Shown: piece after piece, positions 29,278 to 38,447 of the stretch
Layout: each line of letters begins with the position of its first letter
Numbering within the stretch: the first letter of the stretch is position 1
Notes under the pieces: generated by a model
What the model was told of the DNA's origin: nothing
Databases searched by the model: none
The model's input: only the letters and a program-made list of their open reading frames with translations
NCBI RefSeq assembly: GCF_029871245.1
Contig: NZ_SSON01000080.1
Span: 328,347 to 392,346, forward strand
Reading direction: 5' to 3'
DNA from: Pseudomonas sp. BN102
GTDB taxonomy: Bacteria; Pseudomonadota; Gammaproteobacteria; Pseudomonadales; Pseudomonadaceae
DNA length: 64,000 nt
Translations under genes and position numbers: made by a program

Positions 29278-29309
29278 ATCCGGGAACGCGACCCCCTGTT
29301 TCGCTCGAC

Positions 29310-29334
29310 CTTTTCAGGGAGATTCCCTGAAAAG
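29310..29334. promoter_or_regulatory. Perfect 11-bp hairpin between slipin and ald
   Basis: CTTTTCAGGGA and its reverse complement TCCCTGAAAAG are separated by GAT, 32 bp after the slipin stop and 76 bp before ald. There is no T-run, so it may end the nfeD-slipin transcript weakly or lie in the ald leader as an operator or mRNA structure. Confidence 0.6.
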
Positions 29335-29410
29335 CCGCCACTATTCGGCGGGGGCGCGGTGGCCGGGTTTCTACACTTGTTGAAAGGACACAAGAACCCT
29401 GGAGGTCGCC

Positions 29411-30532
29411 ATGCGTATCGGAGTGCCGAAGGAGATCAAGAACCACGAGTACCGGGTCGGCCTGACCCCGCAATCCGTGGCCGAATTGACCCGCCTGGGG
29501 CATGAAGTCTGGGTGGAAACCAGGGCCGGGGCGGCCATCGGCTTCGCCGACGAGGACTACCTGGCGACCGGCGCCAAGGTGGTCGGCAGCGCCGGCGAGG
29601 TCTTCGAACAGGCGCAGTTGATCGTCAAGGTCAAGGAGCCACTGACCCAGGAACGCGCCCGCCTGCGCCCCGAACAGACCCTCTTTACTTACCTGCACCT
29701 GGCCCCCGACAGGCCCCAGACCGAAGAACTGATCGCTTCCGGCGCCACCTGCATCGCCTATGAAACCGTCACCGACAGCCATGGCCGCCTGCCCCTGCTG
29801 GCGCCCATGTCCGAGGTAGCCGGGCGCATGTCCATCCAGGCCGGCGCCAGCTGCCTGGAGAAAGCCAAGGGCGGCCGCGGCGTGTTGCTCGGCGGCGTAC
29901 CCGGCGTTGCCCCCGGCAAGGTGGTGATACTCGGTGGCGGTGTGGTGGGCACCCATGCCCTGGCCATGGCCGTGGGCCTGGGCGCCGACGTCACGGTGCT
30001 GGACAAGAGCGTGGATGCCCTGCGCCGCCTGGACTCCCTCTACGGCAACCGCATTACCACCCTCTATTCCACCCATGGCACGGTGCGCGAGCAGGTGCTG
30101 GCGGCGGACCTGGTCATCGGCGGCGTGCTCATCCCCGGCGCGGCGGCACCCAAGCTGGTCACCGCTGAAATGGTGGCGCGGATGCAGGACGGCGCGGTGC
30201 TGGTGGACGTGGCCATCGACCAGGGCGGCTGCGCGGAAACCTCGCGGGCCACCACCCACGCCGACCCCACCTATGTGGTCGATGGCGTGGTGCACTACTG
30301 CGTGGCCAACATGCCCGGCGCCGTGGCGCGTACCTCGACCCTGGCGCTGAACAACGCAACCCTGCCCTTCGTCATCGCCCTGGCGCAGAAAGGCACGCGC
30401 AAGGCCCTCGAAGATGACCTGCACCTGCGCCACGGCCTTAACGTCGCCAAGGGGCGCCTCACCAACGGCAGCGTCGCCGCGGCCCACCATATGGACTACG
30501 TGCACCTGGAGGAAATGCTCAAGCAACTCTAG
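29411..30532 (+). CDS. ald: Alanine dehydrogenase
   Basis: A 373-aa NAD-dependent enzyme converting L-alanine to pyruvate and ammonia reversibly in the cytoplasm. Visible features are the N-terminal [16 protein letters not shown], the catalytic lysine in KVKEPL and histidine in YLHLAPD, the Rossmann motif [13 protein letters not shown] and the [14 protein letters not shown] block. Length is normal. A strong GGAGGT lies eight bases upstream of the start. It stands alone, with no asnC/lrp-type regulator next to it. Confidence 0.96.
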   Translation: MRIGVPKEIKNHEYRVGLTPQSVAELTRLGHEVWVETRAGAAIGFADEDYLATGAKVVGSAGEVFEQAQLIVKVKEPLTQERARLRPEQTLFTYLHLAPDRPQTEELIASGATCIAYETVTDSHGRLPLLAPMSEVAGRMSIQAGASCLEKAKGGRGVLLGGVPGVAPGKVVILGGGVVGTHALAMAVGLGADVTVLDKSVDALRRLDSLYGNRITTLYSTHGTVREQVLAADLVIGGVLIPGAAAPKLVTAEMVARMQDGAVLVDVAIDQGGCAETSRATTHADPTYVVDGVVHYCVANMPGAVARTSTLALNNATLPFVIALAQKGTRKALEDDLHLRHGLNVAKGRLTNGSVAAAHHMDYVHLEEMLKQL

Positions 30533-30557
30533 TTCAGGGGTCGTGCTAGGCCCCGGT

Positions 30558-30610
30558 GACCACGATTCAGCAGGCGTCCTAGGCCCTTACCTGTGTCGTG
30601 GTCATTTTTA
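30558..30610 (+). terminator. Candidate terminator of ald (long-loop)
   Basis: GACCACGA at 30558-30565 pairs with TCGTGGTC at 30596-30603, followed by ATTTTTA. The loop is long (30 bases) and contains two CTAGGCC direct repeats, so the structure may fold differently. Position just after the ald stop supports a terminator. Confidence 0.45.
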
Positions 30611-30710
30611 TGCCTGGCTGAAGGGTGCCAATCCCCAGCAGGTTGGCGCAGCCGTAGGATGTGGCAGTATTCCCCGCGCCTGCGTCGAGAGCACAAGGAC
30701 AGCCCTCACC

Positions 30711-31556
30711 GTGGAAACCCCGGTCTTTCTCCTGGTCATCACCGCCGCCGCCCTGCATGCCGGCTGGAACGCCCTGCTAAAGATCGGCCTGGACCGGTTC
30801 CTCACCGCCGCCCTGATCCAGATCGCCGCCGGTGTCGTCGCCCTGGCGGTGCTGCCCTTCGTGGACCCACCCAAGCTGGCGGCCTGGCCATGGATCGGAC
30901 TCTCTGCCCTCCTCCACATCGGCTACAACAGCTACCTGGCCCGTGCCTACCAGCATGGTGACCTGGGCCAGGTCTATCCGTTGGCGCGCGGCAGTTCTCC
31001 ACTGCTGGTGGCTGGATTGTCGGTGGTCCTGCTGGAAGACAGGCTAAGCGCTGGCGAGTTGCTGGGACTGCTGGTGCTGGTCAGCGGGATCTGGCTGATG
31101 GCCGTACGTGGCGGCCGGGGAGCGGCACGAGTCAACGGCTCACTGCTGGGCTGCGCCCTGATGACGGCGTTGTTCATAGCCGGCTACACCCTGGCCGATG
31201 CAACCGGCGCAAGGCGCAACGGCGATGCGCTGACCTATTCGATGTGGCTGTTCGCGGTGAACGCCCTGGTGATGACGATGGTGGTCGCCCTGACCCGCGG
31301 TCCGCGCACCTTTCTGCAACTCGGCCCGCACTGGCGCGGGGGGCTGGCGGGCGGGACGATGTCGCTGGCGGCCTACAGCATCGCCATCTGGGCCATGACC
31401 CAGGCCCCAGTGGCGCTGGTCTCCGCCTTGCGGGAAACCAGCGTGCTGTTCGCCCTGCTGATCGGCGCGCTGGTCCTCAAGGAACCCATGCCGCCGATCC
31501 GTCTGCTGGCTTGCGGAGTCATCGCACTGGGCGTCGTGCTGCTCAGGCTGCTCTAG
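30711..31556 (+). CDS. EamA/DMT-superfamily permease
   Basis: A 281-aa inner-membrane protein with ten predicted helices in two EamA repeats (about 3-135 and 145-280); AYQHGDLGQVYPLARGSSPLL marks the end of the first repeat and APVALVSALRETSVLFALL the second. DMT members export amino acids, metabolites or drugs. The start is a GTG at 30711 (first residues METPVFLLV), with AAGGAC upstream; the long N-terminal extension opened by the frame overlaps ald and was rejected. It overlaps the convergent lipoprotein gene by four bases. The substrate is unknown. Confidence 0.85.
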   Translation: METPVFLLVITAAALHAGWNALLKIGLDRFLTAALIQIAAGVVALAVLPFVDPPKLAAWPWIGLSALLHIGYNSYLARAYQHGDLGQVYPLARGSSPLLVAGLSVVLLEDRLSAGELLGLLVLVSGIWLMAVRGGRGAARVNGSLLGCALMTALFIAGYTLADATGARRNGDALTYSMWLFAVNALVMTMVVALTRGPRTFLQLGPHWRGGLAGGTMSLAAYSIAIWAMTQAPVALVSALRETSVLFALLIGALVLKEPMPPIRLLACGVIALGVVLLRLL

Positions 31557-31903
31557 CCGCAGGTGAACTGCTTGACGACGTCCGTCTCATTCACGTCGAT
31601 ATTCAGGCGACGGGAGTTGTAGTCCATGGTCATGACGTCATTGGGGCGCAGCACACGCGCAGTCTCGGCGCCGGATTGGCGCTTGGCCTGCTCGACCAGG
31701 GCGACATCGGCGGTCTTGCCGACCAGCGAGGCCACGGCTGCCGAATCGCAGGAGCCGGAAATGGACGGCGCAGCCGCGCTGGAGGATCCCTCGGCGGTAG
31801 CCGGGGCGGTAGCGGCGGGCGCCGCTGGCTTGTCGGTCGAGCTGCAGCCGGCAAGGAGCAGGCCGGCCAGAGCGAGACTGAGGGAAATCGACTTGAAGTA
31901 CAT
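31553..31903 (-). CDS. I78-family peptidase inhibitor lipoprotein
   Basis: A 116-aa envelope protein. A lipoprotein signal ends at the lipobox LLAGC (Cys about residue 20), followed by an Ala/Pro/Ser-rich linker. The C-terminal half (from CDSAAVASLVGK to NVNETD-like NIDVNETDVVKQFTCG) fits the I78 inhibitor domain (Pfam PF11720), with two cysteines that can form a disulphide. I78 proteins resemble small elastase inhibitors and may protect the periplasm. It is convergent with the DMT permease. Confidence 0.83.
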   Translation of the reverse strand: MYFKSISLSLALAGLLLAGCSSTDKPAAPAATAPATAEGSSSAAAPSISGSCDSAAVASLVGKTADVALVEQAKRQSGAETARVLRPNDVMTMDYNSRRLNIDVNETDVVKQFTCG

Positions 31904-32039
31904 ACAACGGTCCTCTTTTGAACGAATGTCCTGGCGTGCGCCTGAGATGGCTTGGCATCACGGCGGGGCTCCTGCCCGCGGCGCACGACCGGTGCATTCT
32001 ATCCTCTGGCTTTGACTCCGGTCAGGTGACTGCGGCCTA

Positions 32040-32954
32040 ATGCCCCGCCCCTGCAACTTGCCGAAACAGTCCATGCCCAGCACGCCGAATATCCGCCCCA
32101 GCACCCTGCACCTGCCCCAGGGCGACTGGGCGACCCTGCTCGACTGCCTCTGCGCCCACTTTCCCGCCATCTCCCGCGACACCTGGCTGGAACGCATGGC
32201 GCGTGGCCGGGTGCTGGATGCCGAGGGCCGGCCCCTGGGCCCGGACCACCCCTACCGGATCGGCCTGCGGGTGCACTACTTCCGCGAAGTGAAGGACGAG
32301 AAGCCGATTCCCTTCGAGGAAAGCGTGCTGCATGTCGACGACCACCTGGTGGTGGCCGACAAGCCGCACTTCCTGCCGGTGATGCCGGCCGGCGAATACG
32401 TCGAGGAGACGCTGCAGGCGCGCCTCACCAGACGCCTGGGCAATCCGGACCTGGTGCCGCTGCACCGCATCGACCGGCACACCGCCGGCCTGGTGCTGTT
32501 CTCCGCCAACCCGGCCAGCCGCGGGCGCTACCAGGCGCTGTTTCGCGAGCGGCAGATGCACAAGCACTACGAAGCCATAGCCCCCGCCCTGCCCGGCGTG
32601 GACTTCCCGCTGCTGCGGGAAACCCGCCTGGACGCCGGCGAGCCGTTCTTCCGCATGCAGGAGGTGGAAGGCGTCGCCAACAGCCGCACGCGTCTTGAAG
32701 TCATCGAGAAGAACAGCGGCCTCTGGCGTTACGCCCTCTACCCCATCACCGGCAAGAAGCATCAGCTGCGCGTGCACCTCGCCGCCCTCGGCGCGCCCAT
32801 CTGCAATGACGGCTTCTACCCTCTGCTCACCGACCAGGGCGAGCCGGACGACTACCAGCGCCCCCTCAAGCTGCTGGCCCGGGGCCTGGCCTTCGATGAC
32901 CCGCTCAGCGGCGAATCACGCTGCTTCGAAAGCCGCCTGCGGCTGGACTGGTAA
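32040..32954 (+). CDS. RluA-family pseudouridine synthase
   Basis: A 304-aa cytoplasmic RNA-modifying enzyme. The catalytic aspartate lies in LHRIDRHTAGLVLFS (about residues 141-155). The PITGKKHQLRVHLAALG segment is the second conserved motif of the RluA/TruC/RluD group. It has no clear S4 domain. The rRNA or tRNA position modified cannot be told. The start may be the ATG at 32040 or the in-frame ATG at 32073, with no good ribosome-binding site to decide. It is apparently monocistronic. Confidence 0.86.
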   Translation: MPRPCNLPKQSMPSTPNIRPSTLHLPQGDWATLLDCLCAHFPAISRDTWLERMARGRVLDAEGRPLGPDHPYRIGLRVHYFREVKDEKPIPFEESVLHVDDHLVVADKPHFLPVMPAGEYVEETLQARLTRRLGNPDLVPLHRIDRHTAGLVLFSANPASRGRYQALFRERQMHKHYEAIAPALPGVDFPLLRETRLDAGEPFFRMQEVEGVANSRTRLEVIEKNSGLWRYALYPITGKKHQLRVHLAALGAPICNDGFYPLLTDQGEPDDYQRPLKLLARGLAFDDPLSGESRCFESRLRLDW

Positions 32955-32977
32955 GCCGCACCCGGGCACTCCCGTCC

Positions 32978-33005
32978 TTGACGGGAGATATGACACAAAT
33001 AATAT
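32978..33005 (+). promoter_or_regulatory. Candidate sigma-70 promoter of lpd
   Basis: TTGACG, 16 bases, TAATAT, in a locally AT-rich stretch (AAATAATATTACGACAATAATTC) that stands out from its surroundings. It lies about 100 bp upstream of the dihydrolipoyl dehydrogenase start and 23 bp after the preceding gene. Confidence 0.5.
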
Positions 33006-33107
33006 TACGACAATAATTCAAGCAGGATATTGCCAGGCTGGAAGGCTGGTGGTTGTCCACTAGGCTTCTGCATTCCCCTTTTCGACTTATCGATCGAGGT
33101 AGATCCC

Positions 33108-34508
33108 ATGAGTGCATACGACGTGGTGGTGATAGGCGGCGGCCCGGGTGGTTACAACGCGGCGATCAAGGCCGGCCAGCTGGGCATGAAGGTGGCCTGT
33201 GTCGAGGGCCGGGAAACCCTGGGTGGCACCTGCCTCAACGTCGGCTGCATGCCCTCCAAGGCCCTGCTGCACGCCTCCGAACTCTACGAAGCCGCCGCTG
33301 GCAAGGAGTTCGCCACCTTGGGAATACAGGTCACGCCCAGCCTCGACCTGGCGCAGATGATGAAGCAGAAGGCGGAAAGCGTGGCGGCCCTGACCAAGGG
33401 CATCGAATTCCTCTTCCGCAAGAACAAGGTGGAATGGATCAAGGGCTGGGGCCGCATCGACGGCGCCGGCAAGGTGGTGGTGACCGCTGCCGACGGCCAG
33501 CAGCAGACCCTGGAAACCCGCAACATCGTCATCGCCACCGGCTCGGAGCCCACCCCGCTGCCTGGCGTGACCATCGACAACCAGCGCATCCTGGACTCCA
33601 CCGGCGCCCTGTCCCTGCCGGAAGTGCCCAAGCACCTGGTGGTGATCGGCGCCGGGGTGATCGGCCTGGAGCTGGGCTCGGTCTGGCGCCGCCTGGGCGC
33701 CCAGGTGACGGTGGTGGAATACCTGGGCCGCATCTGCCCGGGCCTGGACGACGAAACCGGCAAGACCCTGCAGCGCGCCCTGACCAAGCAGGGCATGAGC
33801 TTCAAGCTGAGCTCCAAGGTCACCAGCGCCAAGGTCGACAAGAACGCCGTGGAGCTCGCCATCGAACCCGCCGCCGGCGGCTTGGCGGAAACCCTCAGGG
33901 CCGACTACGTACTGGTGGCCATCGGTCGCCGCCCCTACACCGAGGGCCTGGGCCTGGAGACCGTTGGCCTGGCCACCGACCCACGCGGAATGCTCGCCAA
34001 CGACCGCCACCAGACCGGCGCGCCAGGGGTCTGGGTGATAGGCGACGTCACTTCCGGCCCGATGCTGGCGCACAAGGCCGAGGACGAGGCCATCGTCTGC
34101 ATCGAGCGCATTGCGGGCCAGGCCGCCGAGGTGAACTACAACGTCATCCCCAACGTGATCTACACCCGACCGGAAGTCGCCACTGTGGGCAAGAGCGAGG
34201 AGCAGCTGAAGGCCGAGGGACGCCCCTACCGGGTCGGCAAGTTCCCCTTCACTGCCAACAGCCGGGCCAAGATCAACCACGAGACCGAGGGCTTCGTGAA
34301 GGTGCTGGCTGACGAGCGCACGGACGAGGTGCTGGGCGTGCACATGGTCGGCCCGAGCGTCAGCGAGATGATCGGCGAGTATTGCGTGGCCATGGAGTTC
34401 TCGGCCTCGGCGGAGGACATCGCGCTGATCTGCCACCCCCACCCGACCCGCTCGGAAGCCCTGCGCCAGGCGGCGATGGATGTGCATGGCGGGGCGATGC
34501 AGGCGTAA
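33108..34508 (+). CDS. lpd: Dihydrolipoyl dehydrogenase (stand-alone)
   Basis: The 466-aa flavoprotein disulphide reductase, E3 of 2-oxoacid dehydrogenase or glycine-cleavage complexes. The FAD motif GGGPGGYNAA is at 10-19, the redox pair C42/C47 in GGTCLNVGCMPSK, the NAD motif VIGAGVIGLELG in mid-protein, and the His-Glu dyad in HPHPTRSEAL near the C-terminus. The start at 33108 has GAGGTAG upstream. No E1 or E2 gene adjoins, so it serves a complex encoded elsewhere, as P. aeruginosa Lpd3 does. Confidence 0.93.
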   Translation: MSAYDVVVIGGGPGGYNAAIKAGQLGMKVACVEGRETLGGTCLNVGCMPSKALLHASELYEAAAGKEFATLGIQVTPSLDLAQMMKQKAESVAALTKGIEFLFRKNKVEWIKGWGRIDGAGKVVVTAADGQQQTLETRNIVIATGSEPTPLPGVTIDNQRILDSTGALSLPEVPKHLVVIGAGVIGLELGSVWRRLGAQVTVVEYLGRICPGLDDETGKTLQRALTKQGMSFKLSSKVTSAKVDKNAVELAIEPAAGGLAETLRADYVLVAIGRRPYTEGLGLETVGLATDPRGMLANDRHQTGAPGVWVIGDVTSGPMLAHKAEDEAIVCIERIAGQAAEVNYNVIPNVIYTRPEVATVGKSEEQLKAEGRPYRVGKFPFTANSRAKINHETEGFVKVLADERTDEVLGVHMVGPSVSEMIGEYCVAMEFSASAEDIALICHPHPTRSEALRQAAMDVHGGAMQA

Positions 34509-34524
34509 TCCCCCGACGCCCCAT

Positions 34525-34562
34525 GTGTGAGCGAATTCATTCGCGAAAGAATCCGCTCACAC
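34525..34562. repeat. REP hairpin after lpd
   Basis: GTGTGAGCG and CGCTCACAC (34525-34533 and 34554-34562) bracket GAATTCATTCGCGAAAG, the same core found in the mosaic REP elements. It begins 16 bp after the lpd stop and may end its transcript. In the rest of the 384-bp gap (to 34892) a GTAGGTTGGCGCTGAG...CGAAGCCCAAC repeat lies at about 34709-34741 and no gene is seen. Confidence 0.8.
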
Positions 34563-34892
34563 GGCAAAACCGCCCCAGTTCGCAACGTGCGAAACCCATC
34601 ACCCCTGCCCCGCATGGGTTTCGTGCCTCACCCCATCTTCGGACTGGACGCCATATAACCCACCTCGATGGCGGGTTTTCTTGCCTGCGCGAAACACCCA
34701 CGCACTCCCGTAGGTTGGCGCTGAGCGAAGCGAAGCCCAACGTGCAATTGCGTGATCGAGGAAGGCGCAGGCGCCTGGCAAAGCGTATCGCGCAGGAAGG
34801 TTTGCTGAGTCGGCATGCCTGTCAGCGAAAAGCGGTTGTTGCAGATGCGCGGAGTGGAGAGCCGGCCCTCTGCGCTGAAGCCTGTGGGCGCC

Positions 34893-35513
34893 TTATCCTT
34901 TGAACCCCTTCGCCACCAGATAAACCTCCCTCGACCGCGGCCGCGACGACTCTGGTTTGCGTATCACCACCTTCTCGAATGAGGTGCGAACGTCCTTCAG
35001 AAACTCGTCAGAGCCTTCGCCCTGAAAGACCTTGGCCACAAAGTTGCCATTGGGCTTGAGCACCTGCCGGACCATATCGAGGACGAGTTCGACCAGATAC
35101 ATCGAGGAGGCCTGGTCAGCGGCAGCGACGCCGCTGATATTGGGGGCGATGTCGGAGATGATCAGATCGGGTTGGCTGCCGTTGAGCTTGTCGAGAAGCT
35201 GTTGGAACACTGCATCGTCGGTAAAGTCGCCCTGAATGAAGTCGACGTTATCCAGCGGGTCCATCGGCAGAATGTCGCTGGCCAGAACCCGTCCCTTTTC
35301 GCCCACGAGACGTCCGGCCACCTGCGACCAGCCGCCGGGAGCGGAGCCAAGATCCATGACCAGCATGCCGGGGCGTATCAGCTTGTCCTTCTCGTTCAGC
35401 TCGATCAGCTTGTAGCTGGCACGGGAACGCAAGCCATCCTTCTGAGCCTGTTTGACGTAGGGATCGTTGACGTGTTCATCCAGCCAGCGGCGGCTGCTTT
35501 TGGATCGTTTCAT
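34893..35513 (-). CDS. rlmE: 23S rRNA (uridine-2'-O-)-methyltransferase RlmE (FtsJ)
   Basis: A 206-aa SAM-dependent methyltransferase that 2'-O-methylates a uridine in the peptidyl-transferase loop of 23S rRNA. Features are [15 protein letters not shown], the SAM motif [18 protein letters not shown], and the K-D-K-E tetrad (K in SYKL, D in IISDIAPN, K in VAKVFQG, E in SREVYL). The start was set at [11 protein letters not shown]. In Pseudomonas the housekeeping copy normally lies beside ftsH; here it is isolated and, from memory of pseudomonad RlmE, unusually divergent, so it may be a second, acquired copy. Confidence 0.92.
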   Translation of the reverse strand: MKRSKSSRRWLDEHVNDPYVKQAQKDGLRSRASYKLIELNEKDKLIRPGMLVMDLGSAPGGWSQVAGRLVGEKGRVLASDILPMDPLDNVDFIQGDFTDDAVFQQLLDKLNGSQPDLIISDIAPNISGVAAADQASSMYLVELVLDMVRQVLKPNGNFVAKVFQGEGSDEFLKDVRTSFEKVVIRKPESSRPRSREVYLVAKGFKG

Positions 35514-35693
35514 GATAGAGCCAACCACGGAAAATCAATGTGAGGAGCGGACCAATGTATGGGACCGAGGGGAAGCTGCTGGACGCAAAGCGGCGGCAAT
35601 TATAAGCCGATAACACTGCGCAGGTTAATTCGCAGGCAGGGATCGCACAGCGCCGACCAACACGGCGCCTTCCGGACAACCATCAGGCCAGGC

Positions 35694-35723
35694 CTGACAG
35701 GGGCGGGCGGCGGCGGGTACAAT
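35694..35723 (+). promoter_or_regulatory. Candidate sigma-70 promoter of the flavoprotein gene
   Basis: CTGACA, 18 bases of G/C only, then TACAAT. The GC-only spacer is striking next to good hexamers. It is 63 bp upstream of the start of the FAD-dependent protein and divergent from rlmE. Confidence 0.45.
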
Positions 35724-35785
35724 TCGCGCCTTACTCCTACCCTCTGTTGCTTCCTTTGCCGGAGTCACCGGCCAGGATTACCGCC

Positions 35786-37423
35786 ATGATTCGCATCAAC
35801 GAACTGTCTCTGCCCCTCGATCACTCCGCCGATGAGTTGCGCAAGGCCATCGTCAAACGCCTGGGTATCAGCGACGCCGATCTGCTGAACTTCACCGTGT
35901 TCAAGCGCAGCTACGATGCCCGCAAGAAAAACAGCGTCATTCTGTTCATCTACATCATCGATCTGGAGGCCCGCGACGAGGCGGCGATTCTGGCGCGCTT
36001 TGCCGATGACAACAATATCCGCCCGGCCCCGGACACCCACTACTATCCAGTAGGACAAGCGCCGGCCGATCTGAGCGAGCGGCCGCTGGTCGTGGGCTTT
36101 GGTCCCTGTGGATTGTTCGCGGCGCTGTTGCTCGCGCAGATGGGGTTCAAACCCATCGTGCTGGAGCGCGGCAAGGATGTGCGCAGCCGCACCAAGGATA
36201 CCTGGGCACTGTGGCGCAAAAAGGTCCTGACCCCGGAATCCAACGTGCAATTCGGTGAGGGTGGTGCCGGCCTGTTCTCGGACGGCAAACTCTACAGCCA
36301 GATCAAGGACCCCAAGTTCTACGCCCGCAAGGTGATGCACGAGTTTGTCCGTGCCGGCGCTCCGGAAGAGATCATGTACGTGAGCAAGCCGCATATCGGC
36401 ACCTTCCGCCTCACTGGCGTGGTATCCACCATGCGCGAGGAAATTATCGCCCTCGGCGGCGAGGTGCGATTTGAAAACAAGGTTACCGATCTACTGATCA
36501 ACGATGGCCAGCTCGAGGGTGTGGTGCTGGCCAGTGGCGAAACGATCCGCAGTCGCCATGTTGTGCTGGCGCTGGGCCACAGTTCCCGCGATACCTTCCG
36601 TATGCTGCACCGGCAGGGCGTGTTTATAGAGGCCAAACCCTTTGCCGTGGGTTTTCGCATCGAACACCCGCAAGGACTGATCGACGAGGCCCGCCTGGGC
36701 AAATACGCCGGCCATCCGGAGCTCGGCGCCGCCGACTACAAACTGGTGCATCACGCCAAGAATGGCCGCGCCGTCTACAGCTTCTGCATGTGCCCCGGTG
36801 GCACTGTGGTGGCGGCCACTTCCGAGCCGGGGCGAGTCGTTACCAACGGCATGAGCCAGTACTCCCGCAACGAACGCAATGCGAATGCTGGCATAGTCGT
36901 GGGCATCAACCCGGAGCAGGATTTCCCAGGTGGTCCGCTGGCCGGAGTGGAGTTGCAGGAGCGCCTGGAGTCGCGCGCCTATGAATTGGGCGGCAGCGAT
37001 TACTGTGCGCCCGCGCAATTGGTGGGCGACTTTGTACGCGGAGTGTCGTCGACCGAATTTGGCGAGGTGGAACCCTCCTACAAACCCGGCGTGCGTCTAG
37101 GCGATCTTGCGCCCTCGCTGCCGGATTATGTGATCGAGGCCATCCGCGAGGCGCTGCCGGCATTTGGCAAACAGATCCGCGGTTTTGATCGCGATGACGC
37201 GGTGCTCACCGGTATCGAAACCCGCACCTCCTCCCCGGTCCGAATCACCCGCGACCACGAGACATTGCAAAGCCTCAACCTGCGAGGCCTGTATCCGGCC
37301 GGTGAAGGCGCCGGTTATGCGGGTGGCATTCTGTCGGCGGGCGTGGATGGCATCAAAGTCGCCGAAGCGTTGGCCAAGTCGCTTCTGTCTGAAATAAGCA
37401 AGACTGAAGTGCGGACCAACTGA
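35786..37423 (+). CDS. NAD(P)/FAD-dependent oxidoreductase (COG2509-like)
   Basis: A 545-aa flavoprotein of the uncharacterised COG2509 family. A small N-terminal alpha/beta domain (about 1-95, FKRSYDARKKNSVILFIY) precedes a dinucleotide fold (LVVGFGPCGLFAALLLAQMG near 102-121) and the family block NVQFGEGGAGLFSDGKL. The C-terminal FAD contact is PAGEGAGYAGGILSAGVDG. The biochemical role is unknown. The start is the ATG at 35786. The next gene, an RNA methyltransferase, begins 11 bp later, so they are co-transcribed. Codon and base use look lower in GC than the nuo or nfeD genes. Confidence 0.88.
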   Translation: MIRINELSLPLDHSADELRKAIVKRLGISDADLLNFTVFKRSYDARKKNSVILFIYIIDLEARDEAAILARFADDNNIRPAPDTHYYPVGQAPADLSERPLVVGFGPCGLFAALLLAQMGFKPIVLERGKDVRSRTKDTWALWRKKVLTPESNVQFGEGGAGLFSDGKLYSQIKDPKFYARKVMHEFVRAGAPEEIMYVSKPHIGTFRLTGVVSTMREEIIALGGEVRFENKVTDLLINDGQLEGVVLASGETIRSRHVVLALGHSSRDTFRMLHRQGVFIEAKPFAVGFRIEHPQGLIDEARLGKYAGHPELGAADYKLVHHAKNGRAVYSFCMCPGGTVVAATSEPGRVVTNGMSQYSRNERNANAGIVVGINPEQDFPGGPLAGVELQERLESRAYELGGSDYCAPAQLVGDFVRGVSSTEFGEVEPSYKPGVRLGDLAPSLPDYVIEAIREALPAFGKQIRGFDRDDAVLTGIETRTSSPVRITRDHETLQSLNLRGLYPAGEGAGYAGGILSAGVDGIKVAEALAKSLLSEISKTEVRTN

Positions 37424-37434
37424 GCGCCACATTG

Positions 37435-38166
37435 ATGAAACTCGATGACATAAAAAAACTCCACCAGAAAAAATACCGGGCCGAGTTCGGTTACTTTCTG
37501 GTGGAGGGCGAACATCTGTTGCTGGAACTGCAAAAAGCGGCCTTGCAGAACCCGCTGCTACAGCGCAGCCAGCTGTATGTAACCGGCGCCTACGAGCACT
37601 GGCAAAGCCCGTTTGAAACCCATGTGATCAACGACCGCCAAATGGCGCAGATCGCCGACACCAAGACACCGCAGGGAATCATTGCGCTGGTGCCGATGCC
37701 GGCTGCTGCCGCGCCGGCTGCTGCACCTGCCAATAACGAGCGCGCCATTTACCTGCATGAAATTCAGGACCCGGGCAATCTCGGCACCATCCTGCGCACG
37801 TTGGCGTGGTTCGGTAATTTTCGCTGCCTGCTCAGTCCTGGCAGCGTTGATCCGTATAACCCCAAGGTCGTGCGTTCCAGCATGGGCGCCATTTTTCATA
37901 CGCCCATGGAGCTGGATGTGGAATTGGACTCCTTGCGCACGCGCTTTGAGCGCATTGCCTGCCTGGATATGAATGGCGACAGCTTGCAATCCGCCAGTTT
38001 TAAAACTTTCGATTGTTATCTGTTCGGCAACGAAGCACGCGGCGTGCCCCGCGAGCAACTGATCGCACTCAATGCCCAACCATTTACCATTCCCGGTTGT
38101 GGCACCATCGAATCGCTGAACCTGGCCGCGACGGTCAATATGTGCGCGTACGAAATAAACAGATAG
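37435..38166 (+). CDS. SpoU/TrmH-family RNA 2'-O-methyltransferase
   Basis: A 243-aa SPOUT methyltransferase. The three knot motifs are visible: the Asn/Arg motif in DPGNLGTILRTL, the second in LFGNEARGVP and the third in ESLNLAATVNMCAYE. The N-terminal 95 residues fit the substrate-binding domain of RlmB/TrmH-like enzymes. It would methylate a ribose in tRNA or rRNA. The ATG at 37435 is preferred to the TTG three bases earlier. It follows the flavoprotein gene closely; many AAA/TTT codons give a composition unlike the core genes. Confidence 0.88.
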   Translation: MKLDDIKKLHQKKYRAEFGYFLVEGEHLLLELQKAALQNPLLQRSQLYVTGAYEHWQSPFETHVINDRQMAQIADTKTPQGIIALVPMPAAAAPAAAPANNERAIYLHEIQDPGNLGTILRTLAWFGNFRCLLSPGSVDPYNPKVVRSSMGAIFHTPMELDVELDSLRTRFERIACLDMNGDSLQSASFKTFDCYLFGNEARGVPREQLIALNAQPFTIPGCGTIESLNLAATVNMCAYEINR

Positions 38167-38447
38167 CGGATCAGGGAGCCGCTCTCTCGTTTGGAAAACC
38201 CGGTCAATCCCAAGCCAATCCCAGGCCAAGTGCAGCGTCATGTTGCTGAAGGTCATCGGGTAAGCGTGTTGAAAGACCGGTGCCCGCCAGTGACCGGCTA
38301 CCACTTGTATGACCCGAGCCGCCGATAACCTACCGCGGCATTCACCTTGCTGGTGGAAGCACTACGTTTTCGAGGATGACGGGATGATTGCGACGTCCGC
38401 CTTGAAAAGCGGGAGCCTAGAGGAGAACTCCTTGGCCCCCGCGAAAC

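Noticed and set aside
36043..37432. Minus-strand frames within the COG2509-like gene
   Set aside because: They lack starts with ribosome-binding sites and recognisable domains; the plus-strand gene carries both FAD motifs.
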